Shown here: one piece after another, positions 9,149 to 18,491 of the stretch
Position numbering within the stretch: the first letter of the stretch is position 1
How the letters are laid out: each line of letters begins with the position of its first letter
Assembly: GCA_022508485.1 (NCBI GenBank)
Contig: JAFLVD010000001.1
Coordinates: forward strand, 62,001 to 126,000
Source of the DNA: Clostridiales bacterium
Lineage (GTDB): Bacteria; Bacillota; Clostridia; Christensenellales; Pumilibacteraceae
Direction of reading: 5' to 3'
DNA: 64,000 nt
Position numbers and translations under genes: made by a program
The notes under the pieces: model-generated
Seen by the model: only the letters and a program-made list of their open reading frames with translations
What the model was told of the DNA's origin: nothing
Database searches by the model: none

Positions 9149-9442
9149 ATGAAAAACTCTCCGCCAAAAAGAAAAAACACCGCCGATATTTTACGCGAAG
9201 CAAATTACGATTGTGGGAATAAAAAGTACGTTCGGCGCGATTATACGGACGGCACGGTCGATTTAATTACATATAACGTGAATAAAAAATATTGGCTTTT
9301 TGAAACGTTCGTAAATAAAAAAATACTCGGCATGGAATATGACTTCGAGAATTGTTTGTCAAGCCCGGCGTTTTGCGGCTTGTATTTTGTTTATGCGACG
9401 ATAATTTATGACCGAAGAAGGGCACCTAAAAGTAAAGCTTAG
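9149..9442 (+). CDS. Hypothetical protein at the left end of the element
   Basis: 97-aa ORF, not recognised, weak RBS; would be the first ORF downstream of the predicted circle-junction promoter. Confidence 0.35.
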   Translation: MKNSPPKRKNTADILREANYDCGNKKYVRRDYTDGTVDLITYNVNKKYWLFETFVNKKILGMEYDFENCLSSPAFCGLYFVYATIIYDRRRAPKSKA

Positions 9443-10305
9443 GACGAGCTTTCCACAAGCGCAATGCCTCGGTCGGGATCGGGATCCAGATACTTAGCGT
9501 GTTTTATGGTCGAGGTAAATACAAAGTCAGGCGGAACGGTAGACGGCGTGTAGCCGGTGTACTTTTTAAATATGTCGTTAAAATTGCGGATTGTCCCGAA
9601 GCCGCACAGATTGGATATTTCGGTCATGGAATAGTCGCCGGTTTTAATAAGCTTTATCGCTTTTTGAATGCGAATGCGGTTTATGTAGTAGATAAGGTTG
9701 ACGCCCGTTTTTTGCGCAAACAATCTCGACAGATAGCTCGCGTTCATATTCATGAATTTTGCGGCGTCGTCCAGCGTATAGTTTTCGGCGTTAATTTCCA
9801 GCTCGCACAGCAGCGCCGCAAACCTGTCGTCTACGCCGTCGGTAGGCTTTTTGGCGGAAGTAGGGTTGTCGCGGAAAAGCTTGACCATAAGCTCGCTTAA
9901 TGTGGAAAGGGTCATTACGTTGTACATAACCGCTTTGTTTTTAAGCTCGTTTAATATAATATCGTACGCTCGTTTTACGTTTTCGCCTTTTTCGATTAGA
10001 GGTGAGGTAAGGGTTACGTCCATAGCGAAGTCGTTTATTATAGAGCGCGCAAACACCAAAACGATTAGCAGTGTGGATTCGTCCACCGAAACCATTTTGT
10101 GAAGCATTCGGCTGTCGAAAAACATTGCGTTGCCTTGAGTAACGCGGTAGTTTTTCCCGGACGTAAAAACGTCCATTGCGCCGCGCTCGATAAAAATAAG
10201 CTCACACTCGTCGTGCCAGTGCAGCATGTTTTTTGAGTTGAGATACTTCCCGACCCAAACCTTTTCCCCATGTTCGTAAATCCACGTTTGTCTTGCGGAG
10301 TCCAT
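9439..10305 (-). CDS. AraC family transcriptional regulator (cupin plus HTH)
   Basis: HWHDECELIFIERG N-terminal cupin; AraC HTH (FAQKTGVNLIYYINRIRIQKAIKLIKTGDYSMTEISNLCGFGTIRNFNDIFKKYTGYTPS). Confidence 0.93.
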   Translation of the reverse strand: MDSARQTWIYEHGEKVWVGKYLNSKNMLHWHDECELIFIERGAMDVFTSGKNYRVTQGNAMFFDSRMLHKMVSVDESTLLIVLVFARSIINDFAMDVTLTSPLIEKGENVKRAYDIILNELKNKAVMYNVMTLSTLSELMVKLFRDNPTSAKKPTDGVDDRFAALLCELEINAENYTLDDAAKFMNMNASYLSRLFAQKTGVNLIYYINRIRIQKAIKLIKTGDYSMTEISNLCGFGTIRNFNDIFKKYTGYTPSTVPPDFVFTSTIKHAKYLDPDPDRGIALVESSS

Positions 10306-10404
10306 ATTTATATTATACTATACAGCAAGCATTTTGTCAATCGGTTTTTTTTGAGGTAAAAGAATACAAGGTAAAAAAACTTCTACAAGTAACAAAAAAA
10401 CCTC

Positions 10405-10433
10405 TTGCTTAAAGATGTTTGTCTTGTTAAAAT
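10405..10433 (+). promoter_or_regulatory. Predicted sigma-A promoter of the galactan operon
   Basis: TTGCTT 10405-10410, 17-nt spacer, TAAAAT 10428-10433; divergent from the AraC gene. Confidence 0.55.
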
Positions 10434-10470
10434 ACCTACAACCGAATATAGGTAAAAAAGGGGGATAGCT

Positions 10471-13400
10471 ATGAAAAACAGCAAGAAAATGTTGTTATTC
10501 ACGGTCATTATTATGGCCGTAACAGCCATTTTTGCGCTAACGGCTTGTGAGGAAACAAAAACACCCACGCCTTCCGCTACGGGCGCTTACTATTTGTCCG
10601 TATACGAGAACGGGGCTTGGACTTCCTATAAGTCGGAAAGCGACATACCTGCTTCCGTTAAGTTCGGCGTAAACGCGCAGGACAAAGCGGTCTACACTCT
10701 CTCGATAAAACTCGAAGAGGGCGCTCAAGTAAAAATCGCGCAAATCGGCTCGACAACCACTTACGGTGCGGACGAGCTTTTCAGTGCGCTCACAGCCTTA
10801 ACTAAGGGCAGCAATAACGCCCTTGTCGTAGCGAATGCCGGAACGTTTGTGTTTACGTTAAATACCGAATTTGCGACCGTTTCGTACACCCACACGCCGT
10901 CGACCTCGGGCGATCTTCCGACCGACGCCGAGGTCCTCTTTGTCGATATCGACAACGTTTCGGGCGCTGTTAACATTTTATATAACGAAACGAAACAGCT
11001 TACCGCAACCGTTACATACGACGACGACACCACCTCGTCGGAAGGCGTTACCTGGATAAGCTCGGCGCCGAGCGTTGCCACCGTCGTAAACGGTTTGGTA
11101 ACCGCGGTTACCGCAGGCACGACGCAGATTAAAGCGGAGTGCGGCGGAGTGGAGAGCGATCCCGTAACGGTAAACGTAAACGGCACGGCGACGCTTGATA
11201 TCACCTCGCACACTTTAAAGGTGGACGAGTCCAAGCAGATTACCGCGACCCTTGCCGGCGGCGCAACCAAAATTCAGTGGACTACCTCGGACGAATCCGT
11301 CGCAACCGTTTCGGACGACGGTCTTGTTACCGGTGTTGCACCCGGTTCCGCCGAGATTAAGTTCTTCTACAACGAGCGCCCCGGCGCGACTCCCAAATCC
11401 ATTACGTGCGCAATTACTGTCAGCACGCCGGTAGAGGATATCGCGTTTGCAAGCACGCTTACGGTAGCGGTCAACGGAACGCAAAACCTTACGATAGGCT
11501 TTGTTCCGACGGACGCGACCAACAAAAACTACACGCACACTTTAACCCAGTCTGACGAGTACATTTCGGTCGTCAAGAACGGCACGACGCTTGCTATAAC
11601 CGGTCTTAAACAGGGCGGCCCGGCGACGATAACCGTTACTTCGGAAGACGGAAACATCACCAAGACATGCACGGTTACCGTTATCGAAGCAGGATCCGAG
11701 TTCGTAAACGACATCGACCCTCAGACCCTTACTCTCAATAAGTCCGAAACGGGCACGCTTACCGTATCCGGTTCGGGAATTTCCTCGGTCGCTTGGTCGA
11801 CGACTTCCTCGGCAATCGTATCCGTTGCGGCAAGCGCCGACGACAGCAAGATTGCTACCGTTACAGGCGCAGGCTTCGGTACTGCGACTATTACCGCAAC
11901 TGTAACGCTTGTAAGCGGCGGCGAACCCGTCGTCAAAACACTCGACGTAATGGTCGCGCCCAACCAAATGTGGGTATACGGCGATATTATCGAAGGCGGC
12001 GACGGCTGGAACATGACCGATACCTACGAGGAAGCTTTGGAAGCCGGCACCACTCTTACCAAGTCCGAAAACGGAATATTCACCGCCGAAATTCATCTTC
12101 CCGCGAACAAGGATTTCCGTCTCGGCCACGACAACTTCGACTGGAAGGGAATACGCTGGGAACACATTTCGAGCGTTGCGGCGGAAAAGCAGAACGCTAT
12201 TCAGGGCGGCAATGACCAAAACAGCGGCTACAACGTAAGAGTAACTAAGGCAGGCACGTATTCCGTTACCGCCGACTTTACCAAAATAGGCAAGCCCGTT
12301 CTTAAAATTTCGGTCGTATCGATTGACGTTACGAGCGTTACCGTAAATGCCGACGAGACCATGATTACCTCGAGCGGCGACCTTAACGCGGCGGCAATCA
12401 CCGTTACGATTACGCCCGATGACGCGACCTACACCGACGACGACATCGTTTGGACGCTTACAAACGAGAACCTTGTTAATAAGGGTCTTTCCAACAATAA
12501 TAAGACAATAACCGTTACCGCGCTCGACAGCCTCGCAGAGGGCGGCACGGTAAGAGTAACCGTTACCGTTAAAGGCAAAACCGCCTATGTCGAAATTACC
12601 GTAGTTGCGGCAGGCGCGCAGACGACGCCCGTATCGACGATCGCCTTCGAACAAACCTCGTACGCCTTTAACGTAAACAATAACGGCGCGTTTAATGGCA
12701 CCGGCACCGTCGTCGCTAAGGTCAACGAGGACGCAACCAATAAGGGCGTTTCGTACAGCACGAGCGACAGTGGCGTGTCCGTAGACGCCGCAACCGGCGT
12801 TGTTACCGCCACTAAGGTCGGTACCTACACAATTACCGCCACTGCGGCAGGCGATTCGTCCAAAACTGCCACGACAACCGTAACCTTCTATTCGGATATG
12901 TTCTATATTACCGGTTCGGTAAATACTTGGGGCGACGCCGGTTCGGCAAGCACTACGGTTGGAACCAAGTTCGAAAACTTCACCTTTACGCCTAATGCGA
13001 GCAACACAGAGTTTACTATCGACGTCGCTCTGTCCGCCGGCACCACGTTCCAGATTATGTTTATCGGTGCAGGCAGCACTTGGGACTACGCAATTACCGG
13101 CGCCAACGCAACGCTCAGCGGTGCATCGGCAAGCGGTTCCAACATCTACATTTCGACAGCCGGCTTGTACACTATTAAGCTTGATATTTCGGGTGTAAAA
13201 CCGTCCGTAACTGCGACGAGAAAGGGCGATATTCCCACGTATACCGCTTCGCTTATGAAAGGTTCGGACACCGTTGTTACGAGCGAAAACAGCACGCTTT
13301 CCAACAATAGGTACACAATGGGCTTTGTCGCCAATACGGAAGCCAACACCGAATACACTATCCAAATCAGTAACGGCTCGACTAACGTTACGGCTAACAT

Positions 13401-13956
13401 AACCTCGCTTGACGGCGCTTCCGATTCGGATAAGACTTACTTCACACTTTCCGAAGGTAAGCTTAATTGCGTAACCGCAGGTAACTATCGTTTGGATATA
13501 GTTGCCGATACTGCCGGTAACTGCAAGGTTTCCATTACCGCAATCACTTCTTCCGGTCCGGTTATTAGCACAGATTACACCGTACTGATTAGCGGTAACG
13601 ATAACGGTTGGAAAGCTACGGATGTCGAGGCAGTCGTATACTTCGACACAGCTTCCGGTCAGTACAAGGCGTACTTCTCTATAACGATTACGGCATATAG
13701 CGGATTCGGATTCTATATTTACTATAATGGCGGCGCCTTTAAAGAAATATGGATGTCTGACGTTACTTTGACAAACGAATCCGGCAAGGTTCAGGTTAAC
13801 GACAACGCAGGCTGGCTGACCGATAGCATATCCGGGAAATGGAATGATATCCAGTCGAAAACTGCCGGCACTCTGTATTGCATGCTGACATTCACTTCGT
13901 CAACCATCCTGTCTCTCGACACGTCTACAACCGACCTTGCACCCTCTGCAACCTAA
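10471..13956 (+). CDS. Large secreted lipoprotein with multiple BIG_2 Ig-like repeats and SusE/F-like modules (probable polysaccharide-binding)
   Basis: Signal peptide plus LTAC lipobox; repeats such as SDESVATVSDDGLVTGVAPGSAEIKF; MFYITGSVNTWGDAGS- and VLISGNDNGWKATDVE-type beta-sandwich modules. Confidence 0.8.
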   Translation: MKNSKKMLLFTVIIMAVTAIFALTACEETKTPTPSATGAYYLSVYENGAWTSYKSESDIPASVKFGVNAQDKAVYTLSIKLEEGAQVKIAQIGSTTTYGADELFSALTALTKGSNNALVVANAGTFVFTLNTEFATVSYTHTPSTSGDLPTDAEVLFVDIDNVSGAVNILYNETKQLTATVTYDDDTTSSEGVTWISSAPSVATVVNGLVTAVTAGTTQIKAECGGVESDPVTVNVNGTATLDITSHTLKVDESKQITATLAGGATKIQWTTSDESVATVSDDGLVTGVAPGSAEIKFFYNERPGATPKSITCAITVSTPVEDIAFASTLTVAVNGTQNLTIGFVPTDATNKNYTHTLTQSDEYISVVKNGTTLAITGLKQGGPATITVTSEDGNITKTCTVTVIEAGSEFVNDIDPQTLTLNKSETGTLTVSGSGISSVAWSTTSSAIVSVAASADDSKIATVTGAGFGTATITATVTLVSGGEPVVKTLDVMVAPNQMWVYGDIIEGGDGWNMTDTYEEALEAGTTLTKSENGIFTAEIHLPANKDFRLGHDNFDWKGIRWEHISSVAAEKQNAIQGGNDQNSGYNVRVTKAGTYSVTADFTKIGKPVLKISVVSIDVTSVTVNADETMITSSGDLNAAAITVTITPDDATYTDDDIVWTLTNENLVNKGLSNNNKTITVTALDSLAEGGTVRVTVTVKGKTAYVEITVVAAGAQTTPVSTIAFEQTSYAFNVNNNGAFNGTGTVVAKVNEDATNKGVSYSTSDSGVSVDAATGVVTATKVGTYTITATAAGDSSKTATTTVTFYSDMFYITGSVNTWGDAGSASTTVGTKFENFTFTPNASNTEFTIDVALSAGTTFQIMFIGAGSTWDYAITGANATLSGASASGSNIYISTAGLYTIKLDISGVKPSVTATRKGDIPTYTASLMKGSDTVVTSENSTLSNNRYTMGFVANTEANTEYTIQISNGSTNVTANITSLDGASDSDKTYFTLSEGKLNCVTAGNYRLDIVADTAGNCKVSITAITSSGPVISTDYTVLISGNDNGWKATDVEAVVYFDTASGQYKAYFSITITAYSGFGFYIYYNGGAFKEIWMSDVTLTNESGKVQVNDNAGWLTDSISGKWNDIQSKTAGTLYCMLTFTSSTILSLDTSTTDLAPSAT

Positions 13957-13978
13957 TTTTATGAGGCAACTACTCTAA

Positions 13979-15790
13979 ATGGAAAAACAACTTGCATTAA
14001 ACATTATTCACCGTCCCGAGCTCTCTCCCGAATATGCGGAGAGAGCTTTGGGAGGGCGGAAGGACGTATCAAACGAGTCGCTCGAAATTTTCCTCTTTCA
14101 GCAGAACGCGGCGCATAAGAACGGTCTTAAAACGACAATCCACATTACTTATGCGTCGATGTTTTCGGACGAAATCGTCAATGTCGCAAAGGAACACCAC
14201 GCAAAGTACGGAGACGAAATCGCTTTGTCGCTATTGGGGCTTCCGTGCAAACAGTTCAAGGAAAAGTACAAAACCGAGGACTTTTGTATATGGATGTTCG
14301 ACGAAGAAACGAAAAAAGAGATTATCGACGACTGCTTTTCGCTGTTTCATAAAAAGTTCGGGTTCTATCCGCAGTCTACGGGCAGCTACTTCCTCGACGC
14401 GTTTTGTATTAACTACATAAAGAGCAAATATCCGTCGGTTAAGTGCGCCGTTGCGACGTGCTGGGAAGAGGGACCTAAGGCGTATCACACCTGCAACAAC
14501 AGCTGGTATACCTTTATGGACGGCGGTCCGTGGAATCCGTGGATTCCGTCTAAGGTAAATTCGCACTGTCCGGCGTCCGACAAAGACGACGACTGCGGTA
14601 TCGTAGCCATTCCGCACCTGTCGCGCGACCTTATGGCGTGCTTTGACGGTAACGGAAGCAACTTCGGAACGCACCCTCAAAACGTTCTTCGCGGAATGAT
14701 TTATTACGACGACAACGGTTCGATCGAGTATCCGTACCTTTATAACCTTATTGACCAGTACCGCCACCTTGAAAAGTACAACGACGGCTACGCCTACAAC
14801 ATGATGTTCGTAGGACCGGGCTGGCTCAACAAGGCAGGCAGGTGGGAAGCTCCGTACGAGCTTCTCGCAAAGTCCTACGAGGACGGCATGAAGTACTACG
14901 GAAAGCTTAAAAAGGAAGGGAAGCTTCTCGATCTTACAATGGCGGAGTTCGCAGACTACTACCGAGAAAAACACCCCGACTACCGTAGGCCCGAATGCGC
15001 GCTGTGGAAGGATATTCTGTACGGCGGCGACAAACAGTATTTTTGGCTCGCAGACCCTACGAAGCGGCTTTGCCTCGACTTTAATCAGGGCGGCGCTATG
15101 GTCGATTTACGCCCGTACGTTGCGCGTATTCCTCAAAAGACGGGTATCGGCACAGACAACGTTTACGACGCGTCGTATCCGTACCTTATCCAAATCAATT
15201 ACAGAGCCGGATATTTTACGCACTACGCAGGCGCCGGGACGATTAAGTCGTGCAAGATTACTTACAAGGGTGAGAGCGCGGACCTCTGCTTATGCCGCAC
15301 AATGGCTTCGTTTAAAAAAGTCGAGGACGGCGTTCTTATTACCGCCAATCCCGTAACGGTAACGCTCGGAGGGCTTGATATCGTCGTTAAATCGACCTTC
15401 CTATTCGAAAACTCGGGGCGCGTCGTTACGACTCGCGAAATAGTCGGCGACCTTAAAGGTGAAGAGGTTACGATAGAAGAGTACTTTACCGGCGCGTTCG
15501 GTACGACCGAGTACCAGGCGGACATGACTAAGCTCACGTTGGGCATAGGCGACGACAAAATGAAGTACTCCTACCGCGGAAAGAAAATCATTAAGTCGCA
15601 AGGCGCCGATCCGCTTACCGCGTTTGTCGAAATTCCCGACGTTATGACGCGTATCGAAATGGGCGGCGACGTCGATGAGCTTTGCGTGGAAGAGGGTATC
15701 GCTTTCTCGCCGGTGTATCATCTGTCGGTTAAAAAGACTTTGCGTAAAGGAGGTGTTACGACGTGGCTCAATCTTCTAAAGGCAAACTGA
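13979..15790 (+). CDS. Uncharacterised protein, possibly a NodB/GH57-like barrel carbohydrate-active enzyme
   Basis: 603-aa cytosolic ORF inside the galactan operon; N-terminal THITYAS..DEIALSLLGLP..KKEIIDDCFSLFHKKFGFYPQSTGSYFLDAF resembles deacetylase-like barrels; family not firmly recognised. Confidence 0.6.
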   Translation: MEKQLALNIIHRPELSPEYAERALGGRKDVSNESLEIFLFQQNAAHKNGLKTTIHITYASMFSDEIVNVAKEHHAKYGDEIALSLLGLPCKQFKEKYKTEDFCIWMFDEETKKEIIDDCFSLFHKKFGFYPQSTGSYFLDAFCINYIKSKYPSVKCAVATCWEEGPKAYHTCNNSWYTFMDGGPWNPWIPSKVNSHCPASDKDDDCGIVAIPHLSRDLMACFDGNGSNFGTHPQNVLRGMIYYDDNGSIEYPYLYNLIDQYRHLEKYNDGYAYNMMFVGPGWLNKAGRWEAPYELLAKSYEDGMKYYGKLKKEGKLLDLTMAEFADYYREKHPDYRRPECALWKDILYGGDKQYFWLADPTKRLCLDFNQGGAMVDLRPYVARIPQKTGIGTDNVYDASYPYLIQINYRAGYFTHYAGAGTIKSCKITYKGESADLCLCRTMASFKKVEDGVLITANPVTVTLGGLDIVVKSTFLFENSGRVVTTREIVGDLKGEEVTIEEYFTGAFGTTEYQADMTKLTLGIGDDKMKYSYRGKKIIKSQGADPLTAFVEIPDVMTRIEMGGDVDELCVEEGIAFSPVYHLSVKKTLRKGGVTTWLNLLKAN

Positions 15791-16023
15791 ACTTTCGCTG
15801 TCCGTCGTGCTTTATGCGCGACATAGACATAGACATGTTCTACGACAATGAAAAAAAGGAATATTACTGTCTGCGCTGTTGCTTCCACGGCAGCGAGGCG
15901 CAGGTGATTGCGCTTAACGAACAAGCGCGTTACCGCTACGGCAGACTTAAAATGCGCGTGGCAGACTTCGGCGAGGATAACGAGCCGCCCAAGTTCGTAA
16001 TGCACAAACGCGGAGAGCAGTAA
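15763..16023 (+). CDS. Small zinc-ribbon-like protein
   Basis: 86-aa ORF with CPSC...CLRCC, overlaps the end of the preceding gene; RBS AAAGGAGG upstream. Confidence 0.6.
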   Translation: MAQSSKGKLNFRCPSCFMRDIDIDMFYDNEKKEYYCLRCCFHGSEAQVIALNEQARYRYGRLKMRVADFGEDNEPPKFVMHKRGEQ

Positions 16024-16026
16024 GAC

Positions 16027-17136
16027 ATGAAGTTAGGAATAGACGTTTCTACATACTACGAGGAAATTGACCGCGGCGCAACGTACTACGACGGCGATAA
16101 AAAGGTAGAGCCGCTCGGTATGCTTCGGGATAACGGAGTGGATATTATGCGTATTCGCGTTTGGGTAAATCCTTATGACGAAGAAGGCAATCCCTATCTC
16201 GGCGGAACGTGCGACCTTGATAATTTTATTCGCCTTGCCAAAAAGGCGGAAAGCATGGGCTTTGCCGTGATGCTCGATATTCACTATTCCGACTTTTGGT
16301 GCGATCCCGGTAAGCAGACTATTCCAAAAGCGTGGAAGGACCTCGATTTGTCGGGGCTTACCCAAAAAGTGTACGAGTATACAAAACACGTTCTTTCCGT
16401 AGCCGAAGGCAACGGAATAGACATTAAGTACATTCAGGTAGGCAACGAGATAACAAACGGTATGCTTTGGCCGATCGGAAAGCTTATAGAGCACGATAAA
16501 GGGCCTCGTACCAATTACGAAAGCTTAATTGCGCTTTTAAAGGCAGGAATTATGGCCTGCCGCGAAGTTAAGCCGTCCGCCGCGCTGATACTGCACCTTG
16601 AAAAAAGCTACGATATACAGCTTTACAACGAGTTTTTCTCGAATATGCAAGGGCTTGATTACGATATAATCGGATTTTCGTACTATCCGTACTGGCACGG
16701 TACTTTCGAGCAGTTTTACGCAAACGTTGAAAACTGCAAGAAATTCGGGAAAAGACTTATGGTTGTCGAAATCGGTTACGGCTTTACTCTCGAGGACTAC
16801 ATAAAAAGCTCGCACGGTGGGGCGCATCTCGTTATAGACGCCACCGTAGTGGAAGGCATGGGCTTTGTAAACGACTATCCGTTAACGCCGGCAGGTCAAG
16901 CAAAGTTTATAAGGGATTTTTTACCGCTCGCGCGCAAGCACGGCATAGAGGCCGTTATATGGTGGGAACCGCTTTGGATTCCCGGCGACGGCATTTGTTG
17001 GTCGAGCGAGAACGCTCAGCGCTACACCGGCGCGGAAGAAATAAAGTCGACTCGTAACGAATGGGCTAATCAGTGTCTGTTCGATTACGAGGGCAAAAAG
17101 CTTCCGGCTTTCGACGAATTCGTATTAAAAGGTTAA
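16027..17136 (+). CDS. GH53 arabinogalactan endo-beta-1,4-galactanase, no signal peptide (cytosolic)
   Basis: GVDIMRIRVWVNPY, VMLDIHYSDFWCDPGKQTIPKAW, IQVGNE (acid/base), MVVEIGY (nucleophile). Confidence 0.93.
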   Translation: MKLGIDVSTYYEEIDRGATYYDGDKKVEPLGMLRDNGVDIMRIRVWVNPYDEEGNPYLGGTCDLDNFIRLAKKAESMGFAVMLDIHYSDFWCDPGKQTIPKAWKDLDLSGLTQKVYEYTKHVLSVAEGNGIDIKYIQVGNEITNGMLWPIGKLIEHDKGPRTNYESLIALLKAGIMACREVKPSAALILHLEKSYDIQLYNEFFSNMQGLDYDIIGFSYYPYWHGTFEQFYANVENCKKFGKRLMVVEIGYGFTLEDYIKSSHGGAHLVIDATVVEGMGFVNDYPLTPAGQAKFIRDFLPLARKHGIEAVIWWEPLWIPGDGICWSSENAQRYTGAEEIKSTRNEWANQCLFDYEGKKLPAFDEFVLKG

Positions 17137-17181
17137 TAATCCGAAAGGATAACAAATTTAATTTTATAAAGGAGAAAAAAG

Positions 17182-18465
17182 ATGAAAAAAGTAATTTCCA
17201 CACTGCTAAGCGCACTTATGCTCAGCGGCTGCGTTGCCGGCTTTGCCGCGTGCGACGGCGCGCCCAAAGACGACGGCATCGACGCAAAGTATAAGTACGA
17301 CATCACCGTATGGGTCGGTGAGGACACAAGCAACCTTACCAAAGACCTTATTACCAAGTTTAACACCGAAAACACAAACAGCATTTATTTTAACGCAAAG
17401 GTTATAGAGGTTACGGAAAGTAAGGCCGCCGGCGACATTCTCTCAAAGCCTTCTTCCGCGCCCGAAATTTTCTGCTTTGCGCAGGACCAGATTGCGCGTC
17501 TTGTCAGCGCCGGACTTCTCGCGGCGCCGAGCGCGTCAATTAAAAACAAAATTGTGGAAACCCATTCCGAAACCGCGGTAGCAGCGGCAACTATGGGCAC
17601 CACTCTGTACGCATATCCTCTTACCGAGGACAACGGCTACTTCCTTTACTATGACAACCGTCTGATTAACGAAACGCAGGCGGACTCGATTGAGAGCATT
17701 ATAGAAGTATGTAAATCCTCTACCACAAAGTTTAGCTTCGGGCTTAACGGCGGCTGGTACGTTTCGTCCTTCTTCTACGCGGCAGGCGCTCATTCCGAGT
17801 GGACTGTCGACGATCAGGGCAGGTTTACCGACTACGACGACACATTTAATTCCGCCGAGGGCAAAATTGCCGCAAAGGGATTGCAGAAGGTTCTTAAAGA
17901 AGAAGCGGTATACAGCAAAAACGGCGCCGCATCCGACTTTAACGCCGCTATCCCGGCGGCTGCCGTCGTAAGCGGTATCTGGGACTATAACACCGCCAAA
18001 AACGCGCTCAGCAAAAAGGACGGCGAGGGCGTTCCCGACGGTAAGGGGGATTATCTCGGCATTGCAAAGCTTCCCACATATACCGTAGACGATGAGTCTT
18101 ACAGGCTTAAATCGTATCTCGGCAGCAAGCTTCTCGGCGTATCGCCTCAGACCAACGCCAATAAGTCCGCGGCGTTATCCATACTTGCCCAGTATCTTAC
18201 GAACGCGGAAAGCCAGCTCGCGCGTTACAAAGCGTTCGGCTGGGGTCCTTCCGCAAAGACCGCAAAGGAAAACGCCGACGTTAAGGCGGACGTTGCCCTT
18301 AACGCACTGAAAGAAACGGCTACCGTTCCTCAGGGTCAGTATCCCGCAAACTGGTGGGCTAAACCCGAGGTTCTGTCTGCGTCCCTTGCTACGGCGACGA
18401 GCGATCTTGCGATAGATACCGCTCTTTCGACCTATGCGGAATCGTTAAGCGGACTCCTCGACTGA
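17182..18465 (+). CDS. ABC sugar transporter extracellular solute-binding lipoprotein
   Basis: MKKVISTLLSALMLSGCVAGFAAC lipobox; YDITVWVGEDTSNLTKDLITKFNTEN; followed by MalF/MalG-type permeases. Confidence 0.9.
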   Translation: MKKVISTLLSALMLSGCVAGFAACDGAPKDDGIDAKYKYDITVWVGEDTSNLTKDLITKFNTENTNSIYFNAKVIEVTESKAAGDILSKPSSAPEIFCFAQDQIARLVSAGLLAAPSASIKNKIVETHSETAVAAATMGTTLYAYPLTEDNGYFLYYDNRLINETQADSIESIIEVCKSSTTKFSFGLNGGWYVSSFFYAAGAHSEWTVDDQGRFTDYDDTFNSAEGKIAAKGLQKVLKEEAVYSKNGAASDFNAAIPAAAVVSGIWDYNTAKNALSKKDGEGVPDGKGDYLGIAKLPTYTVDDESYRLKSYLGSKLLGVSPQTNANKSAALSILAQYLTNAESQLARYKAFGWGPSAKTAKENADVKADVALNALKETATVPQGQYPANWWAKPEVLSASLATATSDLAIDTALSTYAESLSGLLD

Positions 18466-18491
18466 TAAAAAGGCCGACTGAGTAAAAGGAG

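Noticed and set aside
11542-13365. 607-aa minus-strand ORF antisense to the 1161-aa lipoprotein
   Set aside because: Arg/Gly/Val-rich shadow ORF produced by the biased plus-strand codons
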